A DNA stretch of 64,000 nt, from NCBI GenBank assembly GCA_002118135.1, contig BDIU01000072.1:62001-126000 (forward strand), read 5' to 3'. Within the stretch, counting starts at the first letter, position 1. Every line of letters starts with the position of its first letter. Positions 56,679 to 64,000 of the stretch are shown in pieces. Position numbers and translations under genes: made by a program. Origin of the DNA: Trebouxia sp. TZW2008. Lineage: Eukaryota > Chlorophyta > Trebouxiophyceae > Trebouxiales > Trebouxiaceae. The notes below the pieces were generated by a model. That model worked only from the letters and a program-made list of their open reading frames with translations, was not told the origin of the DNA and searched no databases.

Positions 56679-59630
56679 ATGCACGTCAAACCTTTCGGCA
56701 CCGTCATGCCGTCTCGACATTGCGGCTTTCACGCGAACGTCGCACAGGTCGAAGCTTGCCTGTCTGCTGCCTTAATCTCTCGACCAAGTGGACCACCTGA
56801 TAGACATGATCAAAGAACATCATGCACAGGTGCCAAGAAAGTCGTCGAGGCGTTCTATTTTGCGCCCAGTTGCTGCTGAACAAGGTGCGCATTGGGGCTT
56901 TCTTGTGCTGCTGCTGAAGCTAAACACGTAAACAGTACAAGACTTATACAGGTCAGAAGGTAGACAAGGGTCTGGGTGTTCTGGAATGGACTGGAAGCCT
57001 TGTGCCTCAAGGCTTGCTAGTCAAAGGTAAACACAGGCTCCAATATGATGTTCCGCTTTACTAGCTGCTTTACCACATGCTGGTCATATTCATGATCATC
57101 ATTCATGCAGGTGCCAAGAATGGTTGGAAACTTGCATGGCAGACGATGATGAAGGAGCTGGCACCGCAAACTGCTGATGGCAGCTATAGCAGACCCTCCT
57201 ATGACTTTCAAGCAAGGATTGGCGACCCGCAATTCCCAGTGAGCAGCAGCTCTCATGCATGCATGCATGCCAGCACTGCATGCTGCATGCAAGATGCTAG
57301 CACTTCAAGCAGCATGCTGCATTCTGGAGCATTGTTGAGCAAACCCTCAAGTGTCGATTTTGACATTCGGATGGATGATGTCTGCAGGTCGAGTCTGGTC
57401 GTTATCATGTATATGTTGGCAATGCGTGTCCCTGGTGCCACCGAGTAGTCTTAGCACTCATTGTCAGAGGTCTGACTCAACATATTAGCATGACATGGGC
57501 TGCTGATGATCCAGAAAGAGCCTCCAGAGGTGGCTGGGTCTTCAACTCTCCAGAACCAGTCTTTGGCAAAAATGATCTCAGGTGTGAGCATAGCATCATT
57601 GTGCTGCCCGCTGAGTATGTTGCATGCTTTGTCATATACACTCAGCTGATACACACAATCTTGTTTTGCATTGTGGACCCTGTACAGAGCTTGACATATG
57701 TTGATGCTTCAATGATCAATGAGCCTCTGTCTAACAGTGTCAATCAGCACAGAGGATCAGTGCAGGAGCACACATTTCACATTTTGCTTGGAGGTATATC
57801 CCTGGCTTAGACTGCTGAATAGCAATACCAAATGCAACAAAGTCCCCTGCACAGGCAGTTGATATTGAGTGTTTCATGCTTGACAAACAAGCTTCTGTTG
57901 GTTGCAATCTGCAGGCAAGTGTACGATGCAGCACAGACCAGATATAAGGGCAGGTGTACAGCACCTTTGCTCATCGACAAGAAACAGAAGCAGCTAGTCA
58001 GCAACGAGAGCTCAGACATTATGCGCATGCTAAACACTGTTTCACTGCCTGGCTGCAACAACATAGACCTGTACCCGCAGCAGCTACAAGCTGAGATCAA
58101 CAACATCAATGATCTGGTATATGACAAGGTACAAGCCTAGCAGTCTTGCTGCCCTTGATTGTCTTACTTCCGTTCCCACTGTTGACACACTGCAAGCTCC
58201 TCACTCCAGCTATTCTTGCACTAGCATGGTGACTTGGTCAGCAGCACAGGCTATCACTGTAAAGCGTTGTCTTGCCAAGCACAAAGTGTCCATGGCAGGT
58301 TTATGCAGCGATGGCCCCATGTGTACGCGTTTGCAAGCTCATAGGCAGTGCAGTGTTGGCTTCAAGCCTGATCGTGACAGCCTGCTGATCATGCGCTGCT
58401 GACCTTATGGACACCAGCAAGTAACAAGCCTCAAAATTGCTTTGCCTTGTGCTGCAGATCAACAATGGCGTGTACAAGTCTGGCTTCAGCACAACACAGG
58501 GAGCATATGATAAGGCGCAGCGAGAGCTGTATGATGCCCTGGATGTTGTTGAGCAGCGCCTTAGTCAGCACCGCTTCTTAGTTGGTGACAAGTAAGTAGC
58601 ATGATTGACACCGCCATCTGTAAGCATCTGCAGACCCCTCGTATGACATGAAACAGTCTTGTATGCATGATGGGATCTAGCATCAACAATGACAGCTTGC
58701 TCTGAAGATCAATTGCAAGCACACATATCATCAGCGTGTGCATTGCATAGCTGTTGGCATCAAATATGCGTTTGTCCCGTGTTTTTGGTTTGATGCAGCA
58801 AGCTGAGTTCTTTTTGGACCTGCAGGTTGACAGAGGCAGATCTGCGCCTGTATCCCACCATCATACGGTATGATTCAGCCTATGCCATTTTGTTCAAGTG
58901 CAGCAGACGGCGTGTGTCAGACTACCCAAATCTGAAAGGCTGGTTGAGGGACATGTATCAGCTCAAGGTTCCATCCTCAGGCTTGCAGGTAAAGTGTAAC
59001 ACTGTCAAGCCGTTCATTGCAAACAGCCTACAAAGGGCTTGTGCTGCACTGATTGCCAAGAAAGGCACGCACAAGTATTGCAGAGCTATTGCATGTATGC
59101 CAGTATAAGCTCGCTAGCAAATCTCATGCCACAAGTACGCTTGCATTATTGCAGTTGGCCAATATGTATGCAATACATCCCTGCTAGCGTATGATATGCA
59201 TGAGACTGTTGCCATGTGATGATCTCAATGGCGTGGTCAAGAGATTTCTGTGAGTGAATCAGACGTCAGCAATGGCAAAATCTGAGTCACAGCTTGGGTT
59301 GGGAAAATCTCAAAGCCAGTACAATTTTGCAAGAAGTGCTGGAATGAGGACAGTTGGAAGGAGTTCTTGCGTGGTACAAGGAGAAATGCTAGTCAAGCTG
59401 ATCTCCAAATGCTGTCCTTTGTGCAGATTCAGGACAGCGTAGATGTGACAGATGCCTGCAGAAGCTACTTCTCACAGCTTTTCCCCCTGAACCCTGGTGG
59501 CATTGTGCCAGCAGGACCAACACTGGCTGATCTTGACCTAACGAGAGCGCACAATAGGGGTTCTTCTGATGTCAAGACAATGTTTCACATGCATGTTTCT
59601 GCCTCTGTGAGCCCTGCAGTGGTCTCTTAA
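56679..59630 (+). CDS. GHR: glutathionyl-hydroquinone reductase (Xi-class GST)
   Basis: Reduces glutathionyl-hydroquinones with glutathione (ECM4/YqjG family). Seven exons close in phase: 56679-56829, 57111-57238, 57388-57581, 57915-58128, 58458-58591, 58826-58988, 59427-59630, giving 395 residues. The catalytic cysteine motif 'YVGNACPWCHRVVLAL' is at about residues 103-118 (first Cys about 107). Other family marks: 'LLIDKKQKQLVSNESSDIMR' (substrate-side SNES), 'TEADLRLYPTIIRYD', 'YPNLKGWLRDMYQL' and, near the end, 'NPGGIVPAGP'. The 50-residue leader before the domain may target an organelle. Intron 1 is bounded by a direct repeat of about 20 bases around AG|GT. Confidence 0.92.
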
Positions 59631-60255
59631 TGATATTGATGAAGTTGTAGCGCGGCTGCCTTGGCCGTGCAATTCTAATCTCAAGCCTTTGTTGCCAATG
59701 CTAACAGCAGGGTAGGAGCATGCTTCAGCTGCAATTGCTGCTTGAGGACAATTTTCACCAGCCACAGAGTGGTCCTGTAGCGTTAGCTTGCCTGTGTTCT
59801 GTGAGGTGAATCGCAACCAAATGCATGCCTCAGCTGAGGAGGGAGGCTGTGGCGTTTAAATAGACGAGTTCCAAACATCCAAGCTGCTTAAATGCTGCGC
59901 ATGGCTATGTATGCATATGTACAAATGTCAACAATGCAGATACTACATAGCAACCCTCCTGACCTATAGACATCGCACATGTTTCTGCTTCCACTTTGCT
60001 ATTGAGTTGCTCTGAACTTTCATGACTCATTTCATATCAAAGCAGCTTACAAATGAAATAGAACTATCATACAGCGAACAGGCTTTGAGACAGGCTCAGC
60101 ACGGCCAGCCTACGGGATCGGTGAAGGGCCGAAGGGCAAATCTGGGGCCGGTTCGAAGGGCGCTGCAGCAGGGAACTTGTCAGCTTTCGTGTTTTGAGCA
60201 AGACAACGTCTGCATGTGTTTCGATTTATCAGCTTGGTGCAGTTGGTGACACTCA
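59631..60255. other. intergenic; CpG-rich end
   Basis: 3' flank of GHR, then a CpG-rich segment from about 60090 that leads into the LRR gene and probably holds its promoter. No RNA gene was seen. Confidence 0.45.
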
Positions 60256-63024
60256 ATGATCGCCATCAAACTCGCCACTGACAAAGGAGCCGCGCGCGTT
60301 GCTGCCTGGGAAGAGCTACCTTGGCCAAACATAGAACAGGTTGGATCACTTCAAGATCAGCAAGGTTCCCAAACAGTGATCAGTGTGTGCAAAATTTGCA
60401 GAAATACCTGCCGGTCAAGCCACAAAAGTTCTGCAGCATTGCCGCTCATCTCGTTCCGAAAGCCAGCCAGTGAGCCCCTTCCTCTGCCCCTCTGCTCAGC
60501 AGTGAAGCTTTGCTGCAGGCCTTCAACGAAATTCGCTGATCTGTTGCCTGTACTGTTTAGCAAAGCGACGTTATACTTGGTACAGGAAGTAATGACAAGC
60601 TGGTGCGACTGCTGCAAGCTGCACAAAACGCTGAAAAAGATCAAGCGTGATCTCAGGATCTGGTCATGTTGTCCAAGGATGACTCGTTTCAGGCAGACTT
60701 GCAGCAGCTTGTCTGTGAGGCTTTGGCACGTTGGAAGGAAGACATGCATGCAATGTGCTTGCGCTGCAAGTTTGTCACATACTTGGATCTGAGGCAGTCT
60801 CTGCTAGTCCTTGCTGAAAACGACTATTTAGCCCTTGCATCAGCAGCAGCGCTTCGTCAGCACCACGCTTGCACCCACGCTGTTGCTAGACAACAAGCTG
60901 TACCAATAAGTGTCAACCATCTGTTTCTTTTGATCTTGTTTCCAGACCATCATGAGCCTGCATTACCAGCGTTACGCAGCATGAGCTTGACATTTGCCAA
61001 GGTACGCCTGAAAAAGCTTGCTTGCAATATTTGATGTTGTGCAATCTTTTCTTGGCTGGTCAGTAAAGTTTACACAGATGCAGAGCAGGCCTGCTGCAAT
61101 ACAGATCACAAGCAAAAATTCAATGCAATTCTGGGGAGCATTCTCTCACGATATTGGTCAGCAGGCACCACATGCAAGCAAGGTGAAGCTGCAGGTTTTT
61201 TGCGCTGCAGAAGGGCATAGATCAGGTCAGTCTCTTTATGGTGCAAAAACTGAAACACACTCTGTACAAACACTATGGTTGCAAAACTGAGCGGCTATAC
61301 AGCATTGACCAAGCTTGCCTTAACACACAGCGAGCATCTTGGAGACCAATGTCTGGCTGCCTTGGCAGCTCTTACTGCTTTGAGCAGCTTGGATTTGACG
61401 CACTGTCTCCAGGCCACTGATGTGGGGTTTGGTCACCTGAGCAAGTGAGGGCTTGGAGCTTACGCTGTTGTGCATGACATCATGATCAGACACCAACTTC
61501 AATCACAGGCTGCTTCTGCCGTTGGGGGCTCCTGCCATCACATGTGATGGCATTGACTTTATGCTCTTTTTCTCTTCAGTATGGTGCACAAGATTCATGC
61601 TCTATTGCTACCCTGCCCTGCAGCTCAGGCGCAACAACATCTCATGCAGCCATTGTGACATGGCACAGATGAAGTGACTGCTGATCGGTCATGCAGGCTG
61701 ACTCAGCTCGTTGAGCTGAACCTGTCAAGCTGCAATGTGAGCCCAGCTGCCATCAGCAAGCTCACCACCATGAAAAAGCTCGGTATCTTACAGCTATCAG
61801 AGTATAAGCATCAGTACTTGCTGCAGGTGATACACAGAGATTGTCTGCTGCCAAACAGGCACATTTACCCTGCCTTGCTGACAAGTTCTGTTCAGACTTA
61901 CAAAAGCAAGATTGTGCTGTCTTGCCATACGCATTGATAACTAAATCAGCCTGTGTTATCTGCCTGCTTGTGTTCCCAGATTGCACTGCTATGCACCATG
62001 GTGACAGTCATTTGTCCGATGAAAGATGCAACTTCAAAGCCTGAGTTTGGCTGTGCAGGAAGCACATCTGCAAGCAGACTCTGTATATCACAACATGAGC
62101 CGCAAAGAGGTTGCTGTAGAACCCTATGCTTGGCATGAAAACCTTCAGGTCAGGGTTTGGTCTAAGGCATATGATCAAGCGCTAGATAGTGTGTGTCTCA
62201 CAGTTCATCTCAGCGTCAGAGTATTGTGCGTCTGATATCTGCGCACCAGGACATCACTGTTGTGAGAGCTGAATGCGTGTCTTATGTGTTGCCTGCTGCA
62301 TGCTCTTTTCTGCCTGACCTGGATAACAACGAATGCGTGACTTTGGTCCGCTTCTCAGCAAGCAAGCTTGTTTGCCCATGATTGGGGATGCATGTGAGAA
62401 AATGCCATATGCTATCAGACAACATCATGTTTAGACAGTGCCTGACTGCAGTGGAGCAACTTGGTCAATCTCGACCTCTCTTTCTGCGGTGAGTTGCGAG
62501 ACTCAGGCTTGGCAGAGGTCTCTGGCTTACAGAATCTGTCACTGGCTTTCTGCAAGCGCTTGACCAAACGGGGCTGGTTCAGCCTTTCAAGCCTGACCAA
62601 GTTGACTAGCCTTGATCTTCAAGGTTGTGGCCGGAAAGAGCATGTGGGTTGCTGGACTCTGGCTGCCCTTCAGCACATGCCGTATCTATTCAAGCTCAGC
62701 ATGGCTAGCTCGTATTGGCGTCCCCAAGCCTTGCTACCTCTTGCTCAAGTGTCTTCAATAACCCAGCTCAACCTGTCTGGTGGCAGCTAGTGGACAGCTG
62801 CAGACTTGTCTGCTGTATGCAGCATGCAGCGCATGAGGACTTTGGACCTTGCCCGTTGCCGTCTGTTGGATGACTCGTGGCTTGCATGTATGACTGTGCT
62901 GTCACGTCTTGAACGTCTCAATGTCAAAGATTGCACAGGTATCAGTCATCAAGGTGTTGAGCAGCTGTATCATGACTGCACGAGGTTTGTTCTGATTGAG
63001 TCAGATATTCAATGGATTCATTGA
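60256..63024 (+). CDS. leucine-rich-repeat protein, F-box/AMN1-like, with in-frame stop
   Basis: LRR protein of the cysteine-containing type found in F-box (FBXL) and AMN1 proteins. The probable start at 60256 reads 'AAWEELPWPNIEQ', joined in phase to 'CVQNLQKYLPVKPQKFCSIA' near 60388; together these are weakly F-box-like. LRR units follow: 'LTALSSLDLTHCLQATDVGF' (about 61350-61440), 'LVELNLSSCNVSPAAISKL' (61695 on), 'LVNLDLSFCGELRDSGLAE' (62460 on), 'LTSLDLQGC', 'SITQLNLSGGS', then after a TAG at 62788-62790, 'MRTLDLARCRLLDDSWL' and 'LERLNVKDCTGISHQGV' to the TGA at 63022-63024. The frame is continuous across the TAG. Several N-terminal exon borders are unresolved. The gene may be a recent pseudogene, polymorphic or misassembled at one base. 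Confidence 0.65.
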
Positions 63025-63640
63025 AAATGGCTTGTCATGACTGCAGCCCTAAATATAAAATGTTACTCTGTAATCAAAGTTTGATTGCTACAGCAGACAT
63101 TGCGAGTGTTCTAATGGCAGATTATGCTGACGGCATGGCGGTCATCCTGATTGCATGTCCCACATGATGCATCAAGCTTGCATCAAGACTGCTCAACATC
63201 ATCAAGTCCTCAATCTGACTGAGTGCAGCGTCACTGTCTCATGGTGCCTGCAGCAAGAAAGTTTCACCTGTGTCACAGTTTATGACGCAATTTTCAGCAA
63301 GCACAAGTTTGTTTCGCACACCACTTGCCTTTATGAGCATGGGGTGCAGTCATTCTAGCCAAACACATGCATTTGCTGCACAGGCATCAGCGACCTGGTC
63401 ATGATCATCAAGCACACTGTGACAGCACCTGACAGTTACGACTTTCTGCAACTTTGACAGTGAAAAGACAACAAAGCTTGAGCCGGTTGATTGCCTGCTG
63501 GAGTCCACATAGCCATATGCATACAATGCGAACTTATCCATACACCCGCATCGCTATGCTCTGTCGTTCTTGCCTCTTGAAGCTTCACACCCTGCAGCAA
63601 AAGGTGAAGGAGCAAAGTCTAGGCTAGAATTCTGGTCATG
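63025..63640. other. intergenic, nothing recognised
   Basis: 3' flank of the LRR gene. Short frames on both strands have no family features. Confidence 0.4.
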
Positions 63641-63662
63641 AAGAAGATGAATCGCCAGCACA

Positions 63663-64000
63663 ATGCGCGAAAGTTTGACTGTCAACTTCGTCAGGAAGTT
63701 GCGTGGATCGCCTTGCGCACCGTCATCCTGTGTATGGCATGTCAATATCGACATGAAAGATATGTGTGCACTTCGCAAAGGCTCAGATCGCCGCTACCTT
63801 GTAGCGCAAATCGAGGTGGTGATCAATGACAAGCTTGACCGACCCCGTGCCGGCCATGCAGCACATTGCCCGCTCTGATTGGCTGATTGCAGTATGCTCA
63901 GTCGTGTTTGATCTGGACGTTGGGCAGCAGATCGAGTCAGTATGCCCGGCCGGTGCACTATCGGAAGCAACTGCCTCCGCTGTGGCGTTTCACTCCTTTC
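63663..64000 (+). CDS. possible start of a gene running off the window
   Basis: CpG density rises sharply from about 63640, as at other gene starts here. An ATG at 63663 opens 'MRESLTVNFVRKLRG' through 'DRRYLVAQIE', with a possible donor GAG|GTGGTG near 63813. The start could instead belong to a minus-strand neighbour. No family was recognised. Confidence 0.25.

Noticed and set aside
62788..62790. TAG read as glutamine (variant genetic code, as in some ulvophytes)
   Set aside because: Nucleoporin A, DDA1 and ALG2 use TAG as their natural stop, so a reassigned TAG does not fit.
1..64000. Transposon or virus insertion
   Set aside because: No transposase, reverse transcriptase, integrase, terminal repeats or capsid-like frame was found on either strand.

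Overview
This window is nuclear DNA of a green alga (Chlorophyta, possibly a trebouxiophyte of moderate GC; the genus is not determined). The evidence is dense short spliceosomal GT-AG introns together with plant-lineage plastid proteins: a starch phosphorylase with a transit peptide, a plastid PFK5-like phosphofructokinase, and the stromal processing peptidase. Gene models were built by hand by joining exons whose reading phase agrees across each intron. Most multi-exon models close in phase from ATG to stop, which is strong internal support, but no transcript data were available.

Layout, left to right. (-) kelch-repeat protein 139-2327. (-) C5orf34-like protein 2621-4465. Weak (+) candidate 4864-5492. 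Two tandem (-) FG nucleoporins, 6041-14580 and 15749-22909, both ending in the short basic C-terminus seen in nuclear-basket nucleoporins. (+) plastid glucan phosphorylase with an N-terminal ACT-like domain 23295-31269. (+) phosphofructokinase 31694-36729. (-) coiled-coil protein 37218-41718. (+) tRNA-Arg(UCU) 42028-42100. (-) ALG2 mannosyltransferase 42380-45216. (+) DDA1 fused to a SAP domain 45468-46600. (-) stromal processing peptidase 47174-56321. (+) glutathionyl-hydroquinone reductase 56679-59630. (+) leucine-rich-repeat protein 60256-63024, with one in-frame stop. A possible gene start lies near 63663.

Neighbours do not form a pathway, apart from the phosphorylase and phosphofructokinase, which are adjacent, co-oriented and both act in plastid carbohydrate breakdown. 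Several genes are arranged head to head (nucleoporin/phosphorylase, ALG2/DDA1, SPP/GHR) across short CpG-rich intervals. Gene bodies and introns are CpG-poor and rich in TGCA.

The most unusual feature is in the introns. In at least seven genes, introns next to an exon carry one to four degraded direct copies of the adjacent exon edge, including the splice site. Upstream introns hold copies of acceptor plus exon start; downstream introns hold copies of exon end plus donor. Examples include phosphorylase exons 8, 10 and 12, PFK exon 8 on both sides, and SPP exons 6, 7 and 10. This looks like recurrent local tandem duplication of about 60-200 bp and could bear on intron growth, intron gain or alternative exons. 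Other notable points are the DDA1-SAP fusion, the ACT-phosphorylase fusion, and the paired basket nucleoporins.
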